This document shows positions 41,748 to 54,437 of a stretch of 64,000 nt of DNA, piece after piece; the stretch's first letter is position 1, and the number at the start of each line of letters is the position of its first letter. The translations under genes and the position numbers were made by a program. Source of the stretch: Oscarella lobularis. Its lineage: Eukaryota > Porifera > Homoscleromorpha > Homosclerophorida > Oscarellidae. The notes under the pieces were generated by a model. The model worked only from the letters and a program-made list of their open reading frames with translations. It did no database searches and was not told where the DNA came from. The stretch covers positions 1,178,001 through 1,242,000 of the forward strand of contig NC_089184.1 of assembly GCF_947507565.1 (NCBI RefSeq). Reading direction: 5' to 3'.

Positions 41748-43179
41748 ATGGAAGAGCAACTGGAAGATCTCCTTGCGTCTTCGTTGGCCGTCTCTGATGC
41801 CTCGAGCAGGTAAATCGAGCTCATTTGCACACGAATCTAGCAGGAATTGCCGTCGTCTCGAGGTTATCTCAGTACAAGTTCAAAGGAAAGTCGAATCAAG
41901 AAAAGCGACGACGAGAGTGTTTGGAAAGGCAGAAGAGGTATCTCTAGACATCTGAAACGGTGACAGCTTACCGTAGCGTCCGCACCTGTCACTCTTTTAG
42001 AGGTAGAATGGATTATACCAGTGTAGCCAGAAACTTAGCCGAAGTCGAACCCGACCAGGACGTGGAAATGGTAAGAACAGCCATGCAGTATCAATAACGA
42101 CACGATTCACGCTCTCGCACCAGAAGACGACCAAGCAGAAATCAAGAGGAAGATACTACAAAGATCACTTGATGCTGTCTGAATGGTTGACGGAAATACC
42201 CGACGATTTCTACACCCACTGGCTCTTTATCATCTGTCCAGTTGGAAAACGAGCCCTTGTTATATCCTCGAAAGTAATTGACACGATTCTCTTTTCCTAA
42301 AAGCCTGGCAGGCATTTATTGACTAAGGGACTAACGGCTGCCTATACCAGAACGGGATACTGCTTGAGACGGTTTCCTTCGGCCCTACCCGGCGGGAGTA
42401 AACGAAGCGGGTTTACAGCTCAAGGTTTCTTAGTGCAGCGTCTCTTCCCGTTGATGATCATCGTTTTCGATTGGGGCCAATAGATTATTGCATACTCGAC
42501 TGTATTTTTCACGAGGCCACTCGCACGTTTTACGTCTTGGATATCATGTGCTGGCGAGGTCACGTTGTGTATGATAGTGAGGTACGCGACGCTCGGTCGT
42601 GTTCGTTTTGATGATGACGTTTTTGCTCTCTGCAGGCAGAGTTTCGCCTCTACTGGGCCAAAACGAAGATATCCGAAGTAGAATCATTGAGTCGTTTGAG
42701 ACCGTCCAATCCGGTAACCGAGAACATTGTGAAAACCTATGTCTATGCTAATCTCTAAGTATAAATCATAAAATGTGACGTAGGTTTCACTCTTTCTTGA
42801 TTATATTAATTATTGCGGTTCTTTTGAAGTTTCGCTTTCTCTGCGTTCCCTACGCAGAATGCACGAAAGAGAACCTTGCAGTCCAGTTCAAGGAAGAAGT
42901 TCCGTATGAGGTTGAGGTTGACACAATCCTGCACCTCCAAAATAAACGTTTCTCATACAGGTTGACGGCGTTCTTTTTTACCACAAGGAAGGTCACTATT
43001 GTCCGGAAGTGACTCCGCTCGTGACGTGGATACAACCACAAGGCATGAAGGAGACCCTTGGAGTAGACGCAACAGACGCATTCCTACAGTCTCGCTATAA
43101 AGCCCTGACACTTGAAGAACTACAAGTCCTTGGTGAAAAAGCGATAGTAAGTGAACCCTCAGCCATGGAGACAACATAA
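41748..43179 (+). CDS. SNUPN: Snurportin-1 (snRNP nuclear import receptor)
   Basis: Adaptor that binds the trimethylguanosine cap of spliceosomal snRNPs and importin beta. Exon 1 (41748-41809) gives [20 protein letters not shown], the family N-terminus. Next come [11 protein letters not shown] and [10 protein letters not shown] in the importin-beta-binding region, then [81 protein letters not shown] and FRLYWAK, which form the cap-binding fold. Near the C-terminus are [19 protein letters not shown] and TPLVTWIQP. The ORF stops at 43179. If the GTAAGT at about 43147 is used as a donor the extreme C-terminus would differ. It converges with SHC, leaving about 146 bp between the two stops. Confidence 0.93.
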
Positions 43180-43325
43180 CAAGGATTAGTTATAAAAAAC
43201 CCCCAGCCAAGGTTATAATCTACTGTCTAAAATAATCATCCTATCGAGACGAGACACTCAAAATATAGTCTTCCGTGAAAGGCCTAACTGGTATAGAGTG
43301 TAAGGAAGAAAGAGAAAAAAAAGAG

Positions 43326-45853
43326 CTACTGTAAGCCGTTGGCTGCAGAGATGACAGGCTGAATCAAGGTGAGTGTGCTGTCATTTGAAACAATAGGCAT
43401 ATTGTTTTCGCGGTGATGATTGATCAAGTGCTGAACGGAATCGAACGAGCGATCCTTGGTACGAACCTGAAAAAAAGGTGAGCGATTTAGATTAGTCAAA
43501 TTCTTTGGCTTTTCTCGCAAATCGCTTACGACTCCTTCAGGATCGACGAGAAGCATGTGACGCGGCTTTCCACCCTGCATGCCCGTCAAGACGTACTGTC
43601 CCGCTTGCGACGCGCTCTCGCGAACGAGAAATTCCCCGTCCTCTTCAAGAAGACTCTCCGCCTTGGAAAAAAAAACAAACGCCATAACAAGGACATCCCT
43701 TTGAAAGTACAAGGTGAGCCCCCGGCTACGCTGTGCACCCTACTAGTAGCTGATAGTCAAGTACCTGCTGACGTGTTATTTGCCCGTGAAACCAATGCTC
43801 CGCTTCGAGTGAGCCAGGTGCCGGTAGAGCAGCCCCAATTTTCCCTATGAAATAAAGGTTAGGGAGCTTTCAAATAAAAACTTCATGTTACCCATGTGGA
43901 ATGGAGAAGCTCTTTTCGTGGTTCCGTAGGAGCTGTCGTCAAAGAACGCCGATTCTTTATTATCGTAAATCATGTTCTCCTCTTGGGCGCTTCGCAAGGC
44001 CTTGTTGTCGTACGTATCATTAGACCCTCTGCTAGCGGCGGCCTAGAAGATCCAATAAATTGAATCTTAGAACTCGGTGTATCTACGTTTACTTGCCTTG
44101 GGATTGTCATACAAAGACTCACTGGGTTTTGTAGCTCCCCCTTCGGTATTATCATAAAGCGACTCTTCTTCTTCTTCTGCTGGAAGAGCCACTTTCGCGG
44201 GATTGGGCGTATCGTAGGGAGAGACGGCGGGAGGCGCGGCGGAAATAGGAGCTCGAGTCAAACCCCTTGCATCTTTGTAGATCGACGTCTGAAGCGGTTT
44301 TCGTTCGGCATTGTCGTACAAATCGCCGTCGCCGTATCCCTTCTGCGCGCTCGGATTGTCGTAAATCCCGCCCTCCGTGGTCTTCATTCTCGAACGCGGT
44401 CCCAGGTAATCGTTCGGGTTGTCGTACTGGGCTTGAGCTCGAAGCTTCTTCTGATCCTCGGGCAAGTCGGCGTAGATGCCGTCGCTCGCCTGGGCAAGAC
44501 TCAAACTAACTAAAACTCTTTCTCTGTCGTAGCGCATTTACTTTTCCTCTGTATTGGGGAGTTGCCGGCAACTCTCGTGCCCGCCGACCGAATCGACTTC
44601 CCTCCATATCCCCTTGATACGAATGATCGCCCCCCGAGCCCCAGGCATCCTGATCGAAAGTTGCCTCGCCAAATCTGTGCACCAACAATATTATTTCTAG
44701 CAAAGGTTAGAGATTGCGTTCCGTCACCTCTTTGCTGTCACCGCCGGAGCGGGCGGTTGGTTTAGGTACGATTTGTAGCGAAGCTCAAACGCCTGTCCCA
44801 CGGTTGCAATTACCTCTTGAGACGTCGCCCGGCAATCCAGAACGTGGCAAGCTAAAAACAAATGGCACAGTCATCACAAGAAGAGGCACTTTCAACTCAA
44901 GTAAGTCGACCTCGGTCGTGGAGAGGATCCTTAGCAACGTAGGCAATCATCCCCGATGTATTCTACAGAGAATAATATCAAAACCCGTCCACATCTTAAC
45001 CACGCTATGAATTAATTTTCCTGACCACCTCTACAGAACGACTACTCCTCCAGTCGTTCTATAGATGATGGTCATTTATTCTAAGAAAAAACGGTCATGA
45101 AACTAATTAATTAACTAAGCGGGGTTCCATTGTAAAAGACGGAAAAGGTGTGGTCTGCTACACTGCATACCCCTTCTCCGGACGAGGCAAACGATATCGA
45201 TGGCATCGTGTGGTTAGCCATCATCTCAGGCGGGTCGATAGTACACAGCTCGAGACCCTCGATCGATATCGTCAGATTGATATCTGTGCCGGACCGATCG
45301 CACATCGGTTGCGCTAGAGAAACATTGGATTATTCAAAACATCACGTGAAAAGGAAAACGTTAATTAAAATTAATTAATAGAGTTCCAACCTCCCAGCGC
45401 CTTCGATACATTCTTGGGCACCTATAGCAACGCGAAGAACCCATAGGAAAAATCGTGACTGTACGCGAAAACGAAGGAAAAGACCTTCCGCTTCTTTTCT
45501 ATTGGTTTCAATCCCGACGCTTCGAGCACGCGCAGCGTGGCTTCCCTAAAGGGAAAGAGATAGAAGAGTGGGTACCAACTCCACGCCCAAGGGGTGAAGT
45601 CACCTCGTCACTTGAGATCGAACCTCGAACTGAAGCGTTCTCATCGAACGAAGAACGGAAATGCAGCCGAGGTACTATAAAACGATTTCGGATCGACGTT
45701 CTATTACTTCCTAAAATTGGCAAGGTTCTATACTTTGACCATGTAGCAAACGCCGCCGCCGTCGACCAATATCTCGTCCGAATGGAGCCAACCCGACTTG
45801 GGTTTCTTCATGAACGAGCCGGATTTGGACCACTTTTCCTTTGCGTTCGCCAT
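43326..45853 (-). CDS. SHC1: SHC-family adaptor (PTB, multi-YDN linker, SH2)
   Basis: Phosphotyrosine adaptor linking receptors to GRB2/Ras. The N-terminus at ATG 45853 reads [19 protein letters not shown]. The PTB domain follows: [18 protein letters not shown] with [70 protein letters not shown]. The linker (about 43900-44700) carries [12 protein letters not shown] and then at least seven Y-D-N motifs plus IYADL, IYKDA and PYDTP. The SH2 domain starts [13 protein letters not shown] and continues [16 protein letters not shown] (FLVRES arginine), [39 protein letters not shown] and LTLIQPV, very close to SHC1. The start could be the ATG at 45913 in the same frame. There is no p66-type CH2 extension. 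Confidence 0.94.
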
Positions 45854-46095
45854 CCAATGCGTCTCTCTCCGTCCGCAGTTTGCGCGTGCGCTCGAGAAAG
45901 TGAAAACGCCCATCGCGATCACGAGAGAGGGTAAAGAGAATAATTAATTCATGGATTATTATATTCGTACGCGGCATACAATTGATATTTAACACAGACA
46001 AAGTTTAGAATTATGGGTTCATTCTAAACTCTATCCTTAGCAGTAAACCTGTATCTACACGCAGATATCTTCGTCCACTCGTTCGCTTCTTCCCT

Positions 46096-46860
46096 TCAAG
46101 GCGAATACGCAGGCGGCGATAGGAGCCCGGCGGAGTCTTCTGCCGATATAGATAAAGGTTCAGCATAGCTACGACCAGACGATCTCTGATGCGATCTCCT
46201 TTTCGGTTTGGAGAGAAAAAGATTGAAACCAACGGCGGCAACGGACGACGTACCCGCAGCAACCATCAGATAAAAACAATAGCCAAATCTGATATTGTTT
46301 CCGGATATATCGTGGAGCAACCAATACCAAAAGCCGCAAACCATTACCGTGGTAATAACTGAAACGAAAAGCAATTCAAATAGAGGCTCCTTTTAGATAT
46401 TCAGATTCTGTCTCGCCTGCTATGACATTGCCTACGCTGTTGTGACGAAAACAGGCGCCCTTCTGTCGGGGATAACCAAGACTGGCAATAGATGATGCTA
46501 CACTGCAGACAATGCCGAGTAGAATAAAAAAGACTATCGACCCGGCTATAGGCGTCTGGCTCGAATCTATGAAAAGACCTTGAGGTATGCAGGTACAGTA
46601 ATAGTTATTAGTACATAAATTATTAACATTTCTTTATACCCGTGCTTTCAAGTCTCTCGCAGAGTCTTACCAACGTTAAAAAGGCCGTAGAACTTCTCGT
46701 TTACGCCGTCGTACGACGACCAGTGACTTTGGGAGAGCGCGACGGCGGCGAGGATCACGTGAACGACGCTGAAGACGACGGAGCCTAGTTGGCGATCTCT
46801 TGACGGCTTAGGATGACGTGCGGCCGCCATTTGCATCATGTAGAGCTGTTGGGAGTCCAT
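46096..46860 (-). CDS. TMEM127: TMEM127 homologue
   Basis: Four-pass endosomal/lysosomal membrane protein that in vertebrates dampens mTORC1 signalling. Three exons (46671-46860, 46417-46566, 46096-46358) join in frame to 200 residues; human TMEM127 has 238. The N-terminus is MDSQQLYMMQMAAARHPKPS. Membrane segments include VVFSVVHVILAAVALS, the stretch SIVFFILLGIVCSVASSIAS, VITTVMVCGFWYWLL, and YLMVAAGTSSVAAVGFNLF. The C-terminus LLSPPAYSP matches the conserved PPPAYTP end, a PPxY-like motif. The frame works only if intron 2 uses a GC donor at 46415-46416. It is head-to-head with FAM184, with 120 bp between start codons. Confidence 0.85.
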
Positions 46861-46980
46861 CTCCGTCGTTCTACGAAGCGAAAGTGACGTTAAAGCTTCC
46901 GGGAGACCTGGGCGTAGTCGAAGCCGCGCGTTAGTCGGTAACGATGTAAACAGGAAACGCACGCTAGCGACGAAACAAAA

Positions 46981-49900
46981 ATGGCCAAACAAGGCGTTTT
47001 CGGCGGAATTCACATAAGCCAGGAGACGCACTTCAAAATGAGCAAGAAGATCGCTCAATTGACAAAAGTAATCTACGCTCTTCACACGAAAAACGACGAA
47101 TTCGAAACGATCGCCAATCTGGAGCGAGTGGCGCACGAAGAAGAGCTCGAACAGCTCTCCAAGCAGGCCCAATCGCGCGTCGAGGCCCTAAAAGACGCGA
47201 TCAGTCGAGAAGGAGAGTACAGGATGCGAATCGAAGCGCTCGAGGCGAGCGTCGGCGAACACGAGCGCCTTCGCAGCGTCGCGCTCGCCGAATTCGCCTC
47301 ATTCAAAGAGGAGCGATCGCGCGAGGCGTCGCGCGTGGAACGACGTCACGCCGACGAAATTCGCAAATTGACCGGCGAAGTGAGCGCGGCGCGCGCTCAA
47401 TTCGACGCGCGTCTCGTCGAATTTCGCGAAATCGAGGCGAAGCGGAAGGAAGAACTCGACGGTCGCATGGTCAAAATGGAGGAGCGCGTGACGTCAGAAA
47501 AGCGGAAGTTGGAGCGAGAGGTGGAGAGGAGAGTGCGCGATTTCGAAGAGGAACATCAGAGAAAAATCGACGAGGTCGTGAAACGGGAGAGGAATTTTAA
47601 GGATAAGGCCATCGAGGAGACGAGTCGCAAGTGGAGAGACGAAGTCGAACGCGTGAAGGAGAAGTTGAAGGTGGCATTGGAGAAGGCGAAGTTGGTCAAG
47701 GACGGCGAGCTGGAGGACTTGCGTCGAGCCAACGGAGAGTTGCAAGCGCGCATTAGCGACTTGGCGAACGTGGCGGAGAAGAGAGAACGGGATTCGTCGA
47801 GTTTTTGGGATCAGTTGCTCGAAGAGCGGAAGGCCGGCGAACGATTGAAAGGAAAGTTGAACGAAGTCGAAGGGGAGCTCATTGCGCGAGAAGAGAAGTG
47901 GAAACAGCAAATAGCGGAACTGAGGCAGAGAGCTGGTAAGTGTATAAGCACTCGCTGATTGTATAGTGGTCTCTCTATTTTTCCTCCAACTGTTGTGTAT
48001 CGCGTAGGCGAACTTGGACGTCTCCAGGCGCAGTGCCATTCTCAGGAGGGCCGCATAGCCAAGCTCCAGGCGGAACTCGGCGGCGCCCACGATCGGATAT
48101 CGTTTCTGGAGAAAGAGAATCGACGTTTGGCCGTCACGAAAGACGAAACGACCGAAGAGCACGTGGCCAAGCTGAGAGCATTGGAGAGAGAACTGGAAAA
48201 ATTGGCGTGGGACAAGCGCGAGCTGAAAGCCCAGTACGCACGCGAATTAGAAGCGGCGCAAGTGCGCAGTGGAAGCAGGGAAGAGGAGCTGAGGGAATCG
48301 TTTGGGGAGGAGGTGAGACGATTGAAAGAGAGCCACGAGAAATACGTGGCGAATTTGAGAGACGAGGAGGCGCGATTGAGAGCTAAGGAAAGGGAGTTGA
48401 TGGAAGAACGTTTGAGAGCGAAAGTCGGCGATTTGGAGAGTCGGATCGAGGACGAAGTGAGAGAGAAAGGGAAATTGGAAGACGAGATGAGGAGGCGAGT
48501 GAGAGAGAAAGAAGAGGAAGTGGGAAGAATTCGCGCGCTGGTAGAAGAGCACGAAAAGGGACTCGGAACGGCCGAATCGCACGTGAACAATTTAAAAACG
48601 GAGTTGAATAGGCTTAGAAACGAATTGGAATCGCGCAGAAAGGAATTGAAGGAAGCTGAGGGTAGAGCCAGTGGATATCTGGTATGATGGACTTACATTA
48701 GATATTTCTTTTTGTAAATTTTTTGCTCTGTTTAGAATCAGATCAAGAAGCTGCGGGTGGAACACGAGAAACATGTTGAGGATCTAATGAGGCAGGGCAG
48801 TACTGAAAGAGACTTGCTGGCTAAGCAGTTGGACGAGAAGTGGAGTGAACGCTTAAGGTGACTAAGAAAGGGAAAGGATTTTCTGTGTGAGACGTTCTTT
48901 CTGTTGCAGATCGGAGCTTAGTAGTTTGAGGAATCAATTGAATAAGCAGTACCGCGACGACAATAGACAGGCACTGGATCATTTGACGAAATTGAAAGGA
49001 GAAGAAATGGAAGAGATGCGGAAATATTTGAAGAAGCAAATTGCGCAACTCACTGAAAAGGTTCTCTACTTTTCAAAAGTCGTAACGTTTTCTTCACGTG
49101 AGCGTCTCTAGATTGAACTTATGAGTCGTAGTCGCAACGAATTTGAGATGAAATCAAGCGAAAACGAACATCTTTTGAAGCAGAAATACGAAGCAGAACT
49201 GGACGTCATAAGAGCGAGAGCGAACGAAGAGAAACGCGCTCACGCGGAGAAAACGGCATCGCTGGAAAACTCGCATTTGGCCTTCGTAGAAAAACTGACC
49301 CAGGAGCACCAGGCTTCTCTAAAAGTCACTGATACTCCCAACGATTTAGCCCCAGTTGAAATCGTTTGCTTCCTATAGGCATTGGAGACTCGTCTCCTTC
49401 ACAACTACGACGAAGAAGTTCTAGAACAGCGAAAGGCAAACCGACTCGCTTTCGACGCTCTGAAAGATCAATGCGAAAAACGAAGAATTAACGAACTCGA
49501 GGCATTGGAAAAAGACAAGGAGACGGAGATGAGTACGGTCGTACGACGAGAGCAAAGGATCGCGCGATAGAGGGAGGCTTGCTTTGTTTTTAGTTCATTT
49601 GCGTCAAGTTCTCGTCAGTGAAAATGAAGCGGCTTTGGAGAAGCAGGCGTTGGCTTATAGGGAGCAAATACGCGAGGTCGAATCGGCTTGGGAAGAAAAA
49701 CTGAACGCTATCAAGCAGCGAGTGAGTTGAAAGGCTATAAGTGAAAGATTCTTCTAAATGTTTTGATATCTAGCTCGAAGAAGAGAAGCAGATGAGCGAA
49801 AAACAGCAGATGGAATTGAGAGACAGAGAGTTCAAACTTCAGAGCACTACTGACGAGCTGCGCGACTTCAAACGCAACGTCACCGACTTGAGTCGAGAAC

Positions 49901-50728
49901 TACAGACCAAAGGAGAAGAGATTCTTCAAGCGAGAAGAGAAGCGGAGCAGAAAATTCGGTAATAAAATAATAAATCGTCGCTTTTGACCTTGAAAAGTTT
50001 TCCTCTTTTTGCCAGGCGACGAGAGGCCGAGCTGAGCATTTTTCACGAGCAGGAGAAGCTTCGATTGAACGAAGAACGCGAACGAGAAGTCGCGTCTGTC
50101 ATGTACAAACTCAACGAGACGCGAGTCGAAATGGAAAATCGAATATCTGATTTACAAGCGCAGTAAATCTAAAATTTTTAGCTGGGGAGGTGCGACGTAA
50201 ATTTCGGGGTTTTTTTTCTTTGTAGGGTGTACGAGCTCGAGGAGCTGTACGCTGCCAGGGATTCTCGCCCCGAAGATCTCGATATGATCGCTCAATTGCA
50301 GTGGGCCGTTAATGAGCGAGATGAATCAATACAAAGACTATCGGTAAGGGAAAAAAAACGAAACCCGGTGGTAGAAAGGACGACAATAACGGCGTGTCTA
50401 GGAAGAGAAACGAGTATTTGAACTGGAGCTAATCAATCGCGAGGACAGCTATAATAGAATTTTCAAAGTCAATCCGCAAGTCGGCGTTCTGGATCCTCTC
50501 AGTTCGAAGCGAAAGAAATCCGGTCCTCGTCACGTCAGCGCGCCCACTCTCGCCGCAAACGCGCCCGTCGGAGTGCCGACGCGTCTCGCTCCCTTGCCCG
50601 GCGGCTCGCCCAAACACGAGCACCGTCTGCGCAAGGCGAGACCCCTACCTAACGCTCTTATCGACCAGAACCCAATCAAGTCGTCGTCGTCGACGACGAC
50701 AGCGGAGCAAGAGACGGCGGCCGTATGA
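46981..50728 (+). CDS. FAM184A: FAM184-family coiled-coil protein
   Basis: Very long coiled-coil protein of unknown molecular function. The N-terminus has the family signature MSKKIAQLTKVIYALHTKND (46981 onward, after MAKQGVFGGIHISQETHFK). Hundreds of residues of Glu/Lys/Arg-rich heptads follow through about ten exons. The C-terminal family block is DSRPEDLDMIAQLQWAVNER, then FELELINREDSYNRIF and NPQVGVLDPLS, and a Pro/Ser-rich end. The first exon is nearly 1 kb and rich in GC and CpG. It shares a short divergent promoter with TMEM127. Confidence 0.9.
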
Positions 50729-50776
50729 TCGGATCACGTAACCACAGAAAATCGCTCTCTTCATATATTGTATTTT

Positions 50777-51637
50777 TTATACTTGGATCACTATTGAGCC
50801 GGCCATGACGTCGTATGCCGCACGGCCAGGCTTGTTCATTAGGACAGTAAGATACATAGGAAATAGCATAGTCTGCGACATGTTTTTTAGTATGGCTCGC
50901 GATACAGATTGACCCAAAGTCATTTCGCTTCCTGGATACACCGACATCCTCAGGCTCTGATTGGTTCGCATTTGGACCGTGTCACAGGAAACGATTCGAA
51001 TGCCGACGAACAATTTTCCAATCGTTCCTCCCCAGATGTACGTCAGTAAGGTTTCGTAGGCGATCACCATGGCAGCGTGCGCCAAAATTGCCGTAGTGAT
51101 GGCTTCGATATTTTCAATGAACATCTCGTCGTCAACGACGACGACGCCGTCTTCGGTCAATTCGAACAGAGACAAGAAGGGAATCGTCGTTGGAACGCCA
51201 ATGATGGATATAATGACGAAGTATCGGAATAGGACCATGATGACGAAATCGATGACTTCGGCTGTCAGTCTTTGACCGATTGACGCCTTGTTCGCTTCGA
51301 CTCCGTACGGAAGGACGACGACGTCGATCGATCTTGTTTGTGGGGCCGGGGGAGTGGTGGGCTGCGAAAATTGCGGCGGGCGTTCGTCGTGCTGTCTCGG
51401 TTCTGGTTGGGACGGTGGAAGTTCTGCTTGGGATTGAGTTCGAAAGTATTCCATCCACTGTCGTTCGAGTTCCGTCGTTTTTTCGGGCGATTGGTGGTGG
51501 TGGTGGTGGTGTTGGGGAGCCCTTCCACCGTTCGCTGCCCACATTGCTTGCAGGTAGGAACTGTAGTAGTAGCTGAGCGAACTCCAGTACCAGTACTCGT
51601 AGGAGCCAAGCCGTGCGGGAGCTGCAGTTCGGTCCAT
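50777..51637 (-). CDS. FAM8A1: FAM8A1 homologue (RDD domain)
   Basis: Intronless, 286 residues. In mammals FAM8A1 is an ER membrane cofactor of the HRD1 ubiquitin-ligase complex. The N-terminal part is Tyr/Trp-rich (YEYWYWSSLSYYYSSYLQ) with a histidine run. A Pro-rich linker follows, then the RDD domain: IGQRLTAEVIDFVIM, with the conserved Arg and Asp; hydrophobic FRYFVIISIIGVP; ETLLTYIWGGTIGKLFVGIR, the Gly-Lys motif of RDD proteins; and AAYDVMAGSIVIQV at the end. Two to three membrane segments are visible. The start is 71 bp from the start of the divergent shootin-like gene. Confidence 0.92.
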   Translation of the reverse strand: MDRTAAPARLGSYEYWYWSSLSYYYSSYLQAMWAANGGRAPQHHHHHHQSPEKTTELERQWMEYFRTQSQAELPPSQPEPRQHDERPPQFSQPTTPPAPQTRSIDVVVLPYGVEANKASIGQRLTAEVIDFVIMVLFRYFVIISIIGVPTTIPFLSLFELTEDGVVVVDDEMFIENIEAITTAILAHAAMVIAYETLLTYIWGGTIGKLFVGIRIVSCDTVQMRTNQSLRMSVYPGSEMTLGQSVSRAILKNMSQTMLFPMYLTVLMNKPGRAAYDVMAGSIVIQV

Positions 51638-51708
51638 TTGGGCCGTGACGTCAGCGAAAAAGTATTCCCAAGTGCGCTATCGCCCCAAGGTGAGACGAGT
51701 ACAGCACA

Positions 51709-54437
51709 ATGGCATCGGATTCTGCCGCTCCCTCGGCCGAAGAGTGGTCTCAGCTAAAGGAGAAGTGTCTGTCGTACGACAAAAGTCTTCAAACGCTTAA
51801 GAATCTGTCGAAAAAGGGTGCGAAACGTCAGATAATGCCAGTTTTCGTAGTGAGAGCCGCCGCCGCCCCGTTTCTTTCGTCTCTAGCTCTGATCGAATTC
51901 GAGCAGCTGAAAGCAAAGTACAACGAAGTCCGAAACGACGTAAGAAAGAACACGCTCGCCTTCGAAAAATCGAGACTTTTTTCCTCTCAGCTCGCGAAAG
52001 AGAGAAACGATCATTCTTCAGCGAAAAAGCAGCTCAAACAGCTTCAGGAAGAAATAAAGAAACTGAAGCACAGTAAGCGCACGGCTCCCAACTGCGACGA
52101 AATCTCACGCTCTCCTCTCAGACACGGCGAAGGCTTTCGAAGAATACGGAGAACTTCAAGCCAAATTAGAACTGGAAAAAGAACTGAGAAGTCACGCCGA
52201 GTCGCTGGCGTCGGAGGCGAGACGACTTCAAAATCTTTCGTTCACAGAGCCTGAAAAAAAAATTTGTCTCGCGGTTAATTAATAAACAGGTTGTGAATAA
52301 GAACAGGAAGTTGAGAACGGCCGGAAAGTCGTTGTTGGAATTGAATGTAGAACGCGGAAAGGAAGCTGTGAAGGATTTGACTGTGTTGACGGAGCCCGAA
52401 GAGGTAGACAAGTCTCAGCGGTAGAGTATGGTACAGTAGTACACGACTTTTCATCTAGGGGCCTGAAGACGTGTCTTCGAAGCTCGAAGGTACGGTACAA
52501 TACTGCAGTCCCTTTGTGTATTTCTCCTTCACTTCGTTTTCGCTTTGACCAGAATTGAACGACCAAGTTCACGCTCTGACGCAGGAACTGAAGACCACGA
52601 GGCAGCAGCTCGTCGACACTACGACGACGCTTGAGGAAACTCAAAAAAAGGCGCGCTTGCTCCATTGACTGGAATTTCGATAGTCAATGTCATTCTCTGT
52701 TCCAGCTTGTCGAGCAGCAACCAGCTGGTATGACAAAGGAGCAAGAGGAACACCTGAGAAAAGGTACAGACAGTAGGAGCAGTTGAATCGTTTAATTAAA
52801 ACCGATTCTTTTGCCATTTATTCAGTCTCGCAAATGGCTTTTGATGAGTATCAGAAGATGCAGGAAGAATTGGAGGTGCAGAAGGAATGTCGCGAACAAT
52901 TGGAAGAAATTACGGCGGAAGTACAGGCACGCGATTTTCTCCGCAGTCGAGCATACTTTCTCTCGTAGGTCGTTTCGGAGAATCGAGCCATAAGACGCAA
53001 AAGTCACGCTCTCTTGACGTCGGCCAACGACGATGAGAGAACGAAGAAGCTGACGGAAGAGGTGGCAAAGTTGAGCAAGGAGCTCGAACTCAAGACGGTC
53101 AATCACAAAAGAGAGGTCACAGCAAAGGGCACAGCTCCTTTTCCTCTTTCGTAATTCTTTCTTTAGGTGAACACATTGAAAGGAGAGATTGAGAATCTGA
53201 AGAGGCCGAACTATGCAAACAAAATTGCAGGTACATACACACTCAGTGATCTCTTCACGTAGCAACAACCCGCTCCTCCGTCTTGTTCTGATAGATCTCG
53301 AAGAGAAGCTTGCTACCACGAGAAAGGGGCTGGAGATGATGGAACGCAGAGCGGAGGCAGCTGAGCACAAAGGTAAAAAAGTTCTCGTAATAAAGAGTGC
53401 TCTATAGTGAGCTAGCTGTATGTAGCCTATCAATTGGAAACAGCAAAAGCGGAAGCTGCTTCAGCTGCTCCATCTGGCGATTCTGGTGCGGAGGCGGCGC
53501 CAGCACCGCCGCCTCCTCCGCCTCCTCCTGTGCCGCCTCCGCCACAATTCAAACCAATCAGGTAATGTTCTTTGCTTTGGTGCCCTTTTCCTGTGTTTAT
53601 TCGAATTCTTCAGTGACATATTGAAAGGAAAACCGAAGAAACCGAAGAAGGGAGGAAAAGCCAAGGGTTCCCAAGATCCGCGCGTCGATGCCATGGCTGA
53701 GATGATATCGCGAATCAATAAAGGCGTTGCTCTTAAGAAGACGGAAGTTGTTCCAATGGCAAAGGTGGGGAAAATCCGTTTTACCTAAAATAAAAAAAAA
53801 ATGATTTTGTTGTAGAAACCGAGCACTGTCGATGCATCCGCCATGGCTCAGCTCGCCTCTCAGTTCGTAAGATTTGTTTTTTTCCTCGATTCGACGGGTG
53901 GGGAGGAAAATTCGAGTTTTTTAGAAATTGAAGAAGCGATCGACAGTGGAGGCTCCTAAGAAAGAACAAGCGACTGCCGTCTCCGACGAGCTTGCTAAGA
54001 AGCTGCGCAGAAGAAAGGAAAAACAACCGGACGGTAAAGATCAACCAGATTGGGCTGGTCCCGAAGAGCCACCGGCGCCGGAATCGCCCGCTATACCAGA
54101 AGAAGAAGAAGAAAAAGGCGCCGACTTGCCCTTGTCGCCGCTTACCCGCCACTTGGTCGATTACACAAAGCGCGTGGAGGACGAGGCGAAAGCGGCCGAG
54201 GAAGAGGAGGCGCTCTATGATGAAATTGGCGTCGTAGAAAATCTTCCTCCTGCTCCCGAAGACATTGTCTATGACGATACGACTGGTGATGGTAAGATTG
54301 ATGTTGGGGGCCAAACGTACGACGTTCCGCGTCCGGGAGAGGAGGACGAGGTGCTGTACGAAGATGCGACAGAGATCCTTCCTCCGCCTCCTCCTCCTCC
54401 ACTCGAGGAAGATGATACGTACGCGTCTGTTTCTTGA
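51709..54437 (+). CDS. SHTN1: Shootin-1-like coiled-coil protein with tyrosine-rich tail
   Basis: Shootin links actin flow to adhesion molecules in growing cells. Order: N-terminal coiled coils (MASDSAAPSAEEWSQLKEKC and later FEQLKAKYNEVRNDVRKN); the shootin block MAFDEYQKMQEELEVQKE with RKSHALL; further coiled coil; a poly-proline stretch (53507-53550) followed by FKPISDILKGKPKKPKK; then VDAMAEMISRINKGVALKK, matching the WH2-like shootin segment. The C-terminal extension is acidic and carries five regularly spaced tyrosines: LYDEIG, VYDDTTG, TYDVPRPG, LYEDATE and TYASVS, with a second proline run just before the end. That tail is not present in vertebrate shootin as I know it. Exon joins inside the coiled coil are approximate. 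Confidence 0.8.

Noticed and set aside
47494-48590. Long minus-strand frames of 111-222 codons
   Set aside because: Antisense of the FAM184 coiled coil; Phe/Leu/Ser-rich composition is the reverse of Glu/Lys codons.
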